Below are positions 9,462-17,033 of a stretch of 34,008 nt of DNA, piece by piece. Made by a program: the position numbers and the translations under genes. Source of the DNA: Kribbella sindirgiensis. Lineage in GTDB: Bacteria > Actinomycetota > Actinomycetes > Propionibacteriales > Kribbellaceae. The notes below the pieces were generated by a model. It was not told where the DNA came from. It worked only from the letters and a program-made list of their open reading frames with translations, and ran no database searches. Each line of letters starts with the position of its first letter. Within the stretch, counting starts at the first letter, position 1. The stretch is from the NCBI RefSeq assembly GCF_004331435.1, contig NZ_SJKA01000034.1, forward strand, positions 1 through 34,008. Direction: 5' to 3'.

Positions 9462-11489
9462 GCTGATCCGTCCTCGTACCGTCCCGCTCCGGGATCGATC
9501 CCCGACTCGCCAGGTGTCTACCGCTTCAGCGACTCCGGCGGCCGGGTGATCTACGTCGGCAAGGCGAAGAACCTGCGCGCACGCGTGTCGTCGTACTTCC
9601 AGGATCTGGTGAACCTGCACCCGCGCACGCAGGCGATGGTGACGACGGCCGCGAAGGTCGAGTGGACGGTGGTCTCGACCGAGGTCGAGTCGCTGCAGCT
9701 GGAGTACTCCTGGATCAAGGAGTACGACCCGCGCTTCAACGTGAAGTACCGCGACGACAAGTCGTACCCGTGGCTGGCCATCACCCTCAACGAGGAGTAT
9801 CCGCGGGTGATGGTCGGCCGCGGTCAGAAGAAGAAGGGCGTGCGGTACTTCGGTCCGTACAGTCACGCGTGGGCGATCCGGGAGACCGTCGACCTGCTGC
9901 TCCGGGTGTTCCCGATGCGGTCGTGCAGCAAGGGCGTGTTCAACCGGCACCGCCAGATCGGCAGGCCCTGTCTGCTCGGGTACATCGGCAAGTGCGCCGC
10001 GCCGTGCACCGGTCAGGTGAGCCAGGAGGAGCACCGGCAGATCGTCGACGATTTCGCGGCGTTCCTCTCCGGCCAGACCGCGACGTACGTGCGCCGCCTG
10101 CAGAAGGAGATGCAGGCCGCGGCTGCCGAGCTCGAGTACGAGCGGGCCGCGAAGATCCGCGACGACCTGGCCGCGCTGGAGAAGGCCCTGGCGAAGAACG
10201 CGGTGGTCCTCGGCGACGGCACCGACACCGACGTGATCGCGCTCAGCGAGGATCCGCTCGAGGTCGCGGTGCAGATCTTCTACGTCCGCGGCGGCCGGAT
10301 CCGCGGTGAGCGCGGCTTCATCGCCGACAAGGCCGACGGTACGGCGAGCACCGGCGATCTGGTGTCCCGGTTCATCCAGCAGACGTACGCCGGGGACTCG
10401 GCCGACGCGATTCCGCGGGAGATCCTGGTCCCGACGATGCCCGAGGACGCGGCCGCGCTGACCGAGTGGCTCGAGGCGACGCGCGGCGCGCGGGTGGACA
10501 TCCGGGTCCCGCAGCGCGGCGACAAGAAGGCGCTGATGGAGACCGTCGAGCGCAACGCGCTGCAGACGCTGACGATGCACAAGACCAAGCGGGCGAGCGA
10601 TCTGACCACCCGCAACCAGGCGCTCGAGGAGATCCAGGCCGCGCTCGACCTGCCGGAGGCGCCGCTGCGGCTGGAGTGCTACGACGTCTCGAACCTGCAG
10701 GGCACCGAGGTGGTTGCCTCGATGGTGGTGTTCGAGGACGGCCTGCCGCGCAAGAGCGAGTACCGGCGGTTCGTGATCAAGGGCGTCGACGGGCAGAACG
10801 ACGTCGCTTCGATCGCCGAGGTGCTGACCCGCCGCTTCAAGCGCCTCCTCGACGAGCGCGCCGCGCACGCCGAGGAAGACGATCCGTCGGCCACCCTGAT
10901 CGATCCCGAGACCGGCAGGGCGAAGAAGTTCGCCTACGCACCGGGGCTCGTGGTCGTCGACGGCGGTCCGCCCCAGGTGGCGGCCGCCCGGCAGGCGATG
11001 GACGAGATCGGCGTCGGGGACATCCCCGTCGTCGGCCTGGCCAAGCGGCTCGAAGAGGTGTGGGTGCCGGACGAGGAAGACCCGGTGATCTTCTCCCGTA
11101 CGTCGGAGGGCCTGTACCTGCTGCAGCGGCTCCGGGACGAGGCGCACCGGTTCGCGATCACCCATCACCGCAACCGGCGGTCGAAGTCGATGGTGGAGAG
11201 CACCCTCGACGAGGTCCCGGGACTGGGCGATGTGCGGCGGAAGACGTTGCTGCGGCACTTCGGGTCGCTGAAGAAGTTGCGGGCGGCCACCGTCGACGAG
11301 GTGGCCGGCCTGCCCGGATTCGGGCCGCGGCTCGCCGAGTCCGTCGTACTGGCGGTTAACGCTGCCGCAACGAAGGCGGAAACCGGCCGGGCTCCGTCGG
11401 TGAACACGGCCACGGGCGAGATACTGGGAGACGACGTCCCTGCACCGGCCGGGGCGCCTGACGGGGATCCAGGGAGAACTGAGAACTGA
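9459..11489 (+). CDS. uvrC: Excinuclease ABC subunit C
   Basis: UvrC makes the dual incision on either side of the lesion in nucleotide excision repair, acting with UvrB. 676 residues. The GIY-YIG nuclease domain (GVY at 19-21, YVG at 32-34, then KAKNLRARV) makes the 3' cut. The UVR motif that binds UvrB (LEYERAAKIRDDLAALEKAL) lies near 223-243. The RNase H-like 5' nuclease includes D409 in ECYDVSN. Tandem helix-hairpin-helix motifs (VPGLGDVRRKTLL and VAGLPGFGPRLAESV) end the conserved part. Its GTG start and N-terminus SSYRPAPGSIPDSPGVY are typical. The stop codon shares one base with the rapZ start (TGATG), so translation is probably coupled. It heads the conserved uvrC-rapZ-yvcK-whiA block. 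No LexA box is visible upstream. Confidence 0.97.
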   Translation: MADPSSYRPAPGSIPDSPGVYRFSDSGGRVIYVGKAKNLRARVSSYFQDLVNLHPRTQAMVTTAAKVEWTVVSTEVESLQLEYSWIKEYDPRFNVKYRDDKSYPWLAITLNEEYPRVMVGRGQKKKGVRYFGPYSHAWAIRETVDLLLRVFPMRSCSKGVFNRHRQIGRPCLLGYIGKCAAPCTGQVSQEEHRQIVDDFAAFLSGQTATYVRRLQKEMQAAAAELEYERAAKIRDDLAALEKALAKNAVVLGDGTDTDVIALSEDPLEVAVQIFYVRGGRIRGERGFIADKADGTASTGDLVSRFIQQTYAGDSADAIPREILVPTMPEDAAALTEWLEATRGARVDIRVPQRGDKKALMETVERNALQTLTMHKTKRASDLTTRNQALEEIQAALDLPEAPLRLECYDVSNLQGTEVVASMVVFEDGLPRKSEYRRFVIKGVDGQNDVASIAEVLTRRFKRLLDERAAHAEEDDPSATLIDPETGRAKKFAYAPGLVVVDGGPPQVAAARQAMDEIGVGDIPVVGLAKRLEEVWVPDEEDPVIFSRTSEGLYLLQRLRDEAHRFAITHHRNRRSKSMVESTLDEVPGLGDVRRKTLLRHFGSLKKLRAATVDEVAGLPGFGPRLAESVVLAVNAAATKAETGRAPSVNTATGEILGDDVPAPAGAPDGDPGRTEN

Positions 11490-12355
11490 TGGACGACACG
11501 GGCGGCAACCTCATCATCGTGTCCGGTATGTCGGGCGCGGGACGGAGCTCCGTCGCCGACGTACTGGAGGACCTCGGCTGGTTCGTCGTGGACAACCTGC
11601 CGCCGATGTTCCTGACCACCCTCGTCGAGCAGGTCGTCGGCACCGGCGCGGCGCCACGGCTCGCGGTCGTCGTCGACGTCCGGACCGGGCTGTTCTTCAG
11701 CGAGCTGAGCTCGGCGATCCACGACCTGCGGCTGAAGGGGTACCGGCCGCTGACGCTGTTCCTGGAGGCGTCCGACGACGTGATCGTGCGCCGGCAGGAG
11801 GGCGTTCGCCGGCCGCACCCGTTGCAGGGCGAGGGCCGGCTGCTCGACGGCATCCAGCGTGAGCGGGAGCTGCTCGGCGACATCCGGGCCGGCGCCGACC
11901 TGGTGATCGACACGTCGAGCCTGAACATCCACCAGCTCGCCGCGAAGATCGTGAACGCGTTCGGCGACGAGGAGAACGCGGAGCTGCGGGCGACCGTGGT
12001 GTCGTTCGGGTTCAAGTACGGCATCCCGGTGGACGCCGACGTGGTCGCCGACATGCGCTTCATCCCGAACCCGTACTGGCAGCCCGACCTGCGCCCGATG
12101 ACCGGGCAGGACCGGCCTGTGTCAGACTTCGTGCTCGGCCATCCGCTGGCCCAGCAGTTCCTGCAGAACTACGTGGACGTGCTGGACACCCTGCGGACCG
12201 GCTACCTGAACGAGGGCAAGCGCTTCGTCACCGTCGCGATCGGCTGCACCGGGGGTAAGCACCGCAGCGTCGCGATGGCCGAGGAGATCGCCCGAAGGCT
12301 TCGCGAGAAGGGCTCACCGACGTTAGTGGTACACCGGGACCTGGGGCGGGAGTGA
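11489..12355 (+). CDS. rapZ: RNase adapter RapZ (YvcJ-type nucleotide-binding protein)
   Basis: 288 residues. The N-terminal P-loop domain begins NLIIVSGMSGAGRSS (7-21) and is followed by the family signature GWFVVDNLPP. The C-terminal domain carries FGFKYGIP, DMRFIPNPYW and the conserved IGCTGGKHRSV. In enterobacteria RapZ directs RNase E cleavage of GlmZ small RNA; in Gram-positives the homologue YvcJ has nucleotide hydrolase activity and a less defined role in envelope or competence control. The P-loop has Arg where most have Lys (GAGRS), which is usual in actinobacterial members. The start overlaps the uvrC stop by one base and the end overlaps the yvcK start by four (GTGA), so the three genes should be one translationally coupled unit. 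Confidence 0.96.
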   Translation: MDDTGGNLIIVSGMSGAGRSSVADVLEDLGWFVVDNLPPMFLTTLVEQVVGTGAAPRLAVVVDVRTGLFFSELSSAIHDLRLKGYRPLTLFLEASDDVIVRRQEGVRRPHPLQGEGRLLDGIQRERELLGDIRAGADLVIDTSSLNIHQLAAKIVNAFGDEENAELRATVVSFGFKYGIPVDADVVADMRFIPNPYWQPDLRPMTGQDRPVSDFVLGHPLAQQFLQNYVDVLDTLRTGYLNEGKRFVTVAIGCTGGKHRSVAMAEEIARRLREKGSPTLVVHRDLGRE

Positions 12356-13293
12356 CGCGACCTCCTCGGGTCGTCGCACTGGGTGGGGGACATGGCTTGG
12401 CCGCATCCCTTTCCGCGCTTCGGCATGTGACCGATCAGCTGACCGCGGTCGTCACGGTCGCCGACAACGGCGGCTCGTCGGGGCGGCTGCGCCAGGAGCT
12501 CGGCGTACTGCCGCCCGGTGATCTGCGGATGGCGCTGGCCGCGCTCTGCCGCGACGACGAGTGGGGCCGGACGTGGGCCGACGTGCTCCAGCATCGCTTC
12601 CGTAGCAACGGTGAGCTGCACGACCACGCGGTCGGCAACCTGCTGATCGTCGCGTTGTGGGAGCTGCTCGGTGAGGCGGTCGACGGACTCGACTGGGTCG
12701 GCCGGCTGCTCGGCGCGGAGGGCCGGGTGCTGCCGATGTCCGCCGTACCGCTGGACATCACCGCGCGGGTGCTCGGGCTGGATCCGGCGCATCCGGAGGC
12801 GATCACGGAGATCCGCGGTCAGACCGACGTGGCGTCGACAGAGGGTCACGTCGTCGACGTCGCGCTGGACCCGGCCGATCCGCCGGCCTGTCCCGAGGCG
12901 CTGGTGGCGGTCGCGGAAGCGGACTGGGTAGTCGTGGGGCCGGGGTCCTGGTTCACGTCCGTCATCCCGAACCTGCTGGTGCCCGAGCTGTGCCGTGGTC
13001 TCGAGCAGACCAGCGCCCGCCGGCTCCTGACGCTGAATCTGGGGGAGCAGAAGGGGGAGACCGACGGGTTCTCGCCCGAGACACATCTGGAGGTGCTCGC
13101 CGGGCACGCGCCGGATCTCCGGATCGACGTCGTGCTCGCCGACGCCGGCCACGTGCCCGACCCCGAGTCACTGCGCCGTACGGCGGAGTCCCTCGGGGCC
13201 GAGCTGGTGATCGCCGACATCGCCGACGAGGACCGCGACCTGCACCACGCCCCGGACAAGCTCGCGAAGGTGTACCGGGAGATCTTCAGCTAG
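12352..13293 (+). CDS. yvcK: YvcK/GlmR family protein (CofD-like fold)
   Basis: 313 residues of the CofD/UPF0052 fold. Visible motifs are the N-terminal ALGGGHGLAASLSALR, then TVADNGGSSGRLR and the late VVGPGSWFTSVIPNLL. In Bacillus the protein (GlmR) binds UDP-GlcNAc and steers carbon toward peptidoglycan precursors; in mycobacteria the homologue CuvA affects cell shape and envelope. It is cytoplasmic. The GTG start overlaps the rapZ stop by four bases. Its TAG stop shares the palindrome CTAG with the stop of the convergent membrane gene. whiA normally follows directly; here a sigma-factor pair on the other strand separates them. Confidence 0.95.
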   Translation: MTRPPRVVALGGGHGLAASLSALRHVTDQLTAVVTVADNGGSSGRLRQELGVLPPGDLRMALAALCRDDEWGRTWADVLQHRFRSNGELHDHAVGNLLIVALWELLGEAVDGLDWVGRLLGAEGRVLPMSAVPLDITARVLGLDPAHPEAITEIRGQTDVASTEGHVVDVALDPADPPACPEALVAVAEADWVVVGPGSWFTSVIPNLLVPELCRGLEQTSARRLLTLNLGEQKGETDGFSPETHLEVLAGHAPDLRIDVVLADAGHVPDPESLRRTAESLGAELVIADIADEDRDLHHAPDKLAKVYREIFS

Positions 13294-14696
13294 TCGAAGT
13301 CGGGGTCCACGGTCTTCTTGGCGGTGTACACCTGCTTGCCCTGCGCGTCGTACCCGCGGACGCGGACGGTCTGGATGTCGGAGTTCCCACCGGTGAGACC
13401 CCAGATGTAGTAGCCGTTGGAGATCAGCGCGCGGGTCGGGCCCTGCTTCGGCAGGTCGACGACGAGCTGCGCGACGCCGTCCGGCACCATCCCGAAGCTG
13501 AAGTCGTCCGCGAACTTCCCGTTGGCCTGCACCGCGCTGCGTGTGTAGTCGTACGCGCCCTTGGCCGTGGCCGCCAGCATGTGGCACCAGGCGTACACCT
13601 TCTGGTCCGGTGAGATCAGTACGGCGGTGAGCTTGTCGCCGGTGCCCGTCTTGAGCGCGACCTTCCAGTCCTTCGTGACCGGCCCGGCGGCCTTGATCCG
13701 CGGATCCTGCGGACTCCTGCTGCCTTGGAAGTAGATGTCGTCCACGCCCCGGCACCGGGTGGTGATCTGCTCGTCCGTCAGCGGGCTCACCGGCGGCGGG
13801 GGAGCGAGTGCCTTCCCCGTCAACGGGTCCTTCGTGAGTACGACGTTCGGCGTGATCGGCTCGGCGGTCTTGACCGTGACGCCGTCCGGGACAGTCTGCC
13901 GGTACGGCGTGGGCGTCGGGCGCGTGTACTCGTAGACCTTGTTGCCGTGCTCGTCGTAGCCGCGGACCCGTTGGATCCGGCCGATGGTGCTGGGGTCCGG
14001 GACCCCGAGCGAGTAGAAGCCGTCGAGGCCGAGCAATGCCTGGCGCGGCACACGCTCACCGTCCACGTTGACGAGGACAGCGCGCACCCCGGCAGGTACT
14101 CGGGTGCCTGCCGTGGACTGCTTCCGGTCGCCGACCGCTTTGCTGCTGGTGGTGAACCGGCCGTACGACTGGGCCTGATTGACGCCGGTCAACGCACAGG
14201 TGCCGTAGACGGACTTGTCAGGCGACAGGAAGATCACGTGGACCCGACTGCCGAGGCCGGCCTTCACCGCGACTATCCAGCGGGCGTCGAGCGGGCCTGC
14301 CTTGTCGTCCGGATCGGCGCCCCGCTCCCGCATGCTGTCGAGCCACTCCTTGTCTGCCTGCTTGCACTGGTCACGCAGGCTGGCATCGCTCAGGGTGCTC
14401 ACCGCCGGTGCCGGCTGGGGTCGCGTGCCCGTCTCGTCGCCGAGGACCTGTCCGGTCTTCGCGTCGTACCTGATGCCCTCGCCCGCCGGGCCCACGCTCT
14501 CCGTGCGGTTCGCGGACCAGGTGGCGATGCCGGCGATGATGACGCCGGTGGTGAGGACGGCGGTGGAGACCGTTGTGATCCGCGTTCGCCGCACGGAGCG
14601 CCGGGCCCGCACGAGCAGGTCGTCGACGTCGGTGGTCAGCGGCCGGTCCGTGTCGTCGGCGGCAGCCGCGAGCAAGCGTTCGATGTCGGTACTCAT
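13290..14696 (-). CDS. Membrane protein paired with a SigE-family sigma factor; two similar extracytoplasmic modules
   Basis: 468 residues. A short cytoplasmic part (1-40, ending in a basic RRSVRRTRI) is followed by one membrane helix (about 41-60); the rest lies outside. It contains two related modules, about 101-259 and 305-461. Matching landmarks are ARWIVAVKAGLGSRVHVIFLSPD / KDWKVALKTGTGDKLTAVLISPD (written here in part), YGTC / YAWC, VPAGV / VPDGV, and VRGYDEHGNKVYEY / VRGYDAQGKQVYTA. The start overlaps the stop of the upstream sigma gene by four bases (ATGA), the usual layout for a sigma and anti-sigma pair. No zinc-binding anti-sigma motif is visible in the short cytoplasmic part, so anti-sigma function is inferred from context only. 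The ATG at 14696 was chosen because a longer frame would read through the sigma gene. Confidence 0.8.
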   Translation of the reverse strand: MSTDIERLLAAAADDTDRPLTTDVDDLLVRARRSVRRTRITTVSTAVLTTGVIIAGIATWSANRTESVGPAGEGIRYDAKTGQVLGDETGTRPQPAPAVSTLSDASLRDQCKQADKEWLDSMRERGADPDDKAGPLDARWIVAVKAGLGSRVHVIFLSPDKSVYGTCALTGVNQAQSYGRFTTSSKAVGDRKQSTAGTRVPAGVRAVLVNVDGERVPRQALLGLDGFYSLGVPDPSTIGRIQRVRGYDEHGNKVYEYTRPTPTPYRQTVPDGVTVKTAEPITPNVVLTKDPLTGKALAPPPPVSPLTDEQITTRCRGVDDIYFQGSRSPQDPRIKAAGPVTKDWKVALKTGTGDKLTAVLISPDQKVYAWCHMLAATAKGAYDYTRSAVQANGKFADDFSFGMVPDGVAQLVVDLPKQGPTRALISNGYYIWGLTGGNSDIQTVRVRGYDAQGKQVYTAKKTVDPDFD

Positions 14697-15199
14697 GAGG
14701 CGCTCCTTTCGGTCTGGTCGAGAAGTTCGCGGAGGCGGGCGAGTCCGCGGGACGTCTGGCTCTTCACGCCGCCGAGGCCGATGCCGAGGATCTCGGCGGT
14801 CTGTTCGAGGCTGAGATCGGCGTAGTGCCGCAGGACGACGCACGCCCGTTGACTCGGCGGCAGCGCGCTGAGTGCCTGGACCACGAGCATCCGGTTGTCG
14901 ACGCTGCCGACCGGATCCGGGAGCAGCCCGGTCTGCTCATCGGTCTCGATCAGCCGTTCGCGGCGCCACGGCTTCCTGGACTGGTCGAACACGGCCGTGA
15001 CCAGGCATTGGTGCGCATACGCGTTCACCCCTTGGGTGCGGTCGATCCGGTGCCAGCGGCGATAGACCTTCACCAGCGCGTCCTGCGCCGCGTCCTCCGC
15101 CCGGTGCCAGTCGCCGCACATCAGGTACGCCGTTCTGCGCAGCCGCCGGATCGTGGTCGCGGCGAACTCGGTGAACTCGGCGTCGTCCGGTGCCTTCAT
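14693..15199 (-). CDS. SigE-family ECF RNA polymerase sigma factor
   Basis: 168 residues. Region 2 begins FTEFAATTIRRLRRTAYLMCGDWHRAEDAAQDALVKVY-like sequence (about 9-46), which binds core polymerase and the -10 element. Region 4 (about 105-160) has ALPPSQRACVVLRHYADLSLEQTAEILGI-type sequence, then GVKSQTSRGLARLR, the helix-turn-helix for the -35 element. The absence of regions 1 and 3 is normal for ECF factors; the short form and the LSLEQTAEILG helix fit the actinobacterial SigE family. GAGGAGG sits just before the ATG at 15199. It is co-transcribed with the membrane protein that overlaps its stop. Both lie on the strand opposite to yvcK and whiA. Confidence 0.93.
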   Translation of the reverse strand: MKAPDDAEFTEFAATTIRRLRRTAYLMCGDWHRAEDAAQDALVKVYRRWHRIDRTQGVNAYAHQCLVTAVFDQSRKPWRRERLIETDEQTGLLPDPVGSVDNRMLVVQALSALPPSQRACVVLRHYADLSLEQTAEILGIGLGGVKSQTSRGLARLRELLDQTERSAS

Positions 15200-15226
15200 A
15201 CCCCTCCTCTCGGACCGTCGCCGGAG

Positions 15227-15254
15227 TAACGCACCGACCGCGCTGAAAGGTTGC
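15227..15254 (-). promoter_or_regulatory. Candidate ECF-type promoter of the sigma-factor operon
   Basis: Reading toward the sigma gene, GCAACC (15254 to 15249) is followed after 17 bases by CGTTA (15231 to 15227), 27 bases before the ATG. An AAC-containing -35 and a CGT-containing -10 are typical for ECF sigma factors, and such operons often transcribe themselves. This is pattern recognition only, with no measured start site. Confidence 0.4.
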
Positions 15255-15318
15255 AGACCGCGTAACCGGAGCAGCTTCCGGCCGTTGGGTCTTTGACATG
15301 GGTGGGAGGATGGCCTTC

Positions 15319-16302
15319 ATGGCGATGACAGCACAGGTGAAGTCCGAGTTGACCAGTATTCAGGTGACGAAACCGTGTTGCCGCAAGGCCGAGGTCTCGT
15401 CGATCCTGCGGTTCGCGGGCGGGTTGCACCTGGTGTCCGGACGCATCGTCGTCGAGGCGGAACTGGACAGCGGCGCGGCGGCCCGGCGGCTGCGGAAGGA
15501 CATCGCCGAGATCTTCGGGCATCCGTCGGACGTGGTGGTGATTTCCCCGTCAGGGATCCGCAAGCAGACGAAGTACGTCGTCCGCGTGGTTCGGGACGGT
15601 GACGCGCTGGCGCGGCAGACCGGCCTTGTGGACAACCGTGGCCGTCCGGTCCGCGGCCTCCCGCCCGCGGTCGTGTCCGGAGCGTCGTGTGACGCGGTGG
15701 CGGCCTGGCGGGGCGCGTTCCTCGCGCACGGCTCGCTGACCGAGCCCGGCCGGTCGTCCTCGCTCGAGGTGACCTGCCCCGGCCCGGAGGCGGCGCTTGC
15801 GCTGGTCGGTGCGGCGCGGCGGCTCGGGATCGGTTCTAAGGCCCGCGAGGTGCGGAACGTGGACCGCGTGGTGATCCGCGACGGCGACGCGATCGGCGCC
15901 CTGCTCACCCGGCTCGGCGCGCACGAGTCGGTGCTGGCGTGGGAGGAGCGGCGGATGCGCCGCGAGGTCCGCGCGACCGCGAACCGGCTGGCCAACTTCG
16001 ACGACGCGAACCTGCGCCGTTCCGCCCGCGCGGCGGTGGCCGCCGGCGCGCGTGTCGAGCGCGCGCTGGAGATCCTCGGCGACGACGTACCAGACCACCT
16101 GCAGGTGGCGGGCAAGCTGCGGCTGGAGCACAAGCAGGCCAGCCTGGAAGAGCTCGGCCAGCTGCACGAACCGGCCCTCACCAAGGACGCCGTCGCCGGC
16201 CGCATCCGCCGCCTGCTCGCGATGGCCGACAAGCGCGCCAGCGACCTCGGCGTCCCCAACACCGAAGCCAACCTCACCCCGGAAATGCTCGACCCGGCCT
16301 GA
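15319..16302 (+). CDS. whiA: DNA-binding protein WhiA
   Basis: 327 residues. WhiA is a conserved Gram-positive regulator: in Streptomyces it acts with WhiB to switch on sporulation septation genes, and in Bacillus it affects division and metabolism. The N-terminal half is a LAGLIDADG-like homing-endonuclease fold without nuclease activity (CCRKAEVSSILRFAGGLHLVSGR, here shortened by function, then ARQTGLVDNRGRPVRGLP). The C-terminal third is a sigma-region-4-like helix-turn-helix (ASLEELGQLHEPALTKDAV). The ATG at 15319 was chosen because it gives the family-typical start MAMTAQVKSEL and has GGGAGGA at 15304-15310. Two ATGs at 15298 and 15310 are worse placed. In most actinomycetes it follows yvcK directly; here it has its own leader region. 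Confidence 0.96.
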   Translation: MAMTAQVKSELTSIQVTKPCCRKAEVSSILRFAGGLHLVSGRIVVEAELDSGAAARRLRKDIAEIFGHPSDVVVISPSGIRKQTKYVVRVVRDGDALARQTGLVDNRGRPVRGLPPAVVSGASCDAVAAWRGAFLAHGSLTEPGRSSSLEVTCPGPEAALALVGAARRLGIGSKAREVRNVDRVVIRDGDAIGALLTRLGAHESVLAWEERRMRREVRATANRLANFDDANLRRSARAAVAAGARVERALEILGDDVPDHLQVAGKLRLEHKQASLEELGQLHEPALTKDAVAGRIRRLLAMADKRASDLGVPNTEANLTPEMLDPA

Positions 16303-16359
16303 CCGGATCGTTATCGGCAACCGGCTGCGCGCCCCTTGCCGGCTCGGTTGGATTGCTGC

Positions 16360-16770
16360 ATGGGCACAGAAAGCGAAGAAGAGCTGGAACGACGTCGGCA
16401 GGCCATCATCGGCGAGCAGAACCGGCAGGCCGCCGCGCAGCGGGCGAAGGAGCTGGAGGACTTCCGCAAGGCGGAGGAAGCCCGGAATGCCGCCGAGGCG
16501 GCGAGCAAGGGCAAGATGGTCGCCGATCCGGAGGCGGCTGCGCCGAGCTGGCCGGACGACGGTATGCAGGCCGTGCCGCAGACCGGGCTCGACAAGGTGG
16601 CCGGCGCACTGCGGGTCGGGCAAGCCGGTGATGTGGCGTTCGCACGGGATCTGCTGAACAGCGGGCAGGCCCCGCTGGGCGGCGTCGCCAAGCAGGAGCC
16701 GGCCGCCGACGGCGCGAAGGAAGGTGCGGCCGGGGCGCGGTCCGCGAAGCCGGCGCTCGGCCTGGGCTGA
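16360..16770 (+). CDS. Small charged hypothetical protein
   Basis: 136 residues, not recognised. The first 55 residues are strongly helical and charged (EEELERRRQAIIGEQNRQ, then ELEDFRKAEEARNAAEAA), suggesting a coiled coil. The centre (VPQTGLDKVAGALRVGQAGD) looks ordered. The C-terminal 35 residues are low-complexity Ala, Gly, Lys and Glu. There is no signal peptide or membrane segment. The ATG at 16360 was chosen because the coiled-coil composition begins there; no strong ribosome site precedes it. It lies 57 bp after whiA on the same strand and could be co-transcribed. The codon pattern (GC-rich third positions) supports a real gene, but the low complexity leaves some doubt. Confidence 0.55.
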   Translation: MGTESEEELERRRQAIIGEQNRQAAAQRAKELEDFRKAEEARNAAEAASKGKMVADPEAAAPSWPDDGMQAVPQTGLDKVAGALRVGQAGDVAFARDLLNSGQAPLGGVAKQEPAADGAKEGAAGARSAKPALGLG

Positions 16771-16793
16771 CCGCTCGGTGAGCCGGACTCCCA

Positions 16794-16875
16794 CCACTCA
16801 CCAACCGGCCGGATGGTGACGTCCGCACGGTAGGCGACCGCTGGATGTTCCACCTGCGTGTGGGTTGGTGAGTGG
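16794..16875. repeat. Long-range inverted repeat upstream of the M4 protease gene
   Basis: CCACTCACCAACC (16794-16806) is perfectly complementary to GGTTGGTGAGTGG (16863-16875), with 56 bases between. It begins 24 bp after the stop of the small charged gene and ends 158 bp before the protease ATG. It could close a terminator for the upstream gene or a structured leader. I do not recognise a known riboswitch in it. Confidence 0.6.
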
Positions 16876-17033
16876 CGGAGGTCCGGTCACCGCGGACCGA
16901 AGGTTTTCCCGGTGATTCCGGGGTTTTCGAGGCCGACCGGTTCCTTTTGGTGGGTGGCTCGCGGAGGGTGTGCGTGCCCATTCGCGCATGACCTGTCCCG
17001 GGTTGTGCGTGTCTCCCGCCCAAGGAGTACCGC

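Noticed and set aside
9399..11258. A 619-codon open frame antisense to uvrC
   Set aside because: Same reason: it mirrors uvrC codons and has no recognisable domain or ribosome site.
11489..11560. RapZ P-loop with Arg instead of Lys (GAGRS) as a sign of inactivation
   Set aside because: To my knowledge this substitution is usual in actinobacterial RapZ proteins, so it is not special to this genome.
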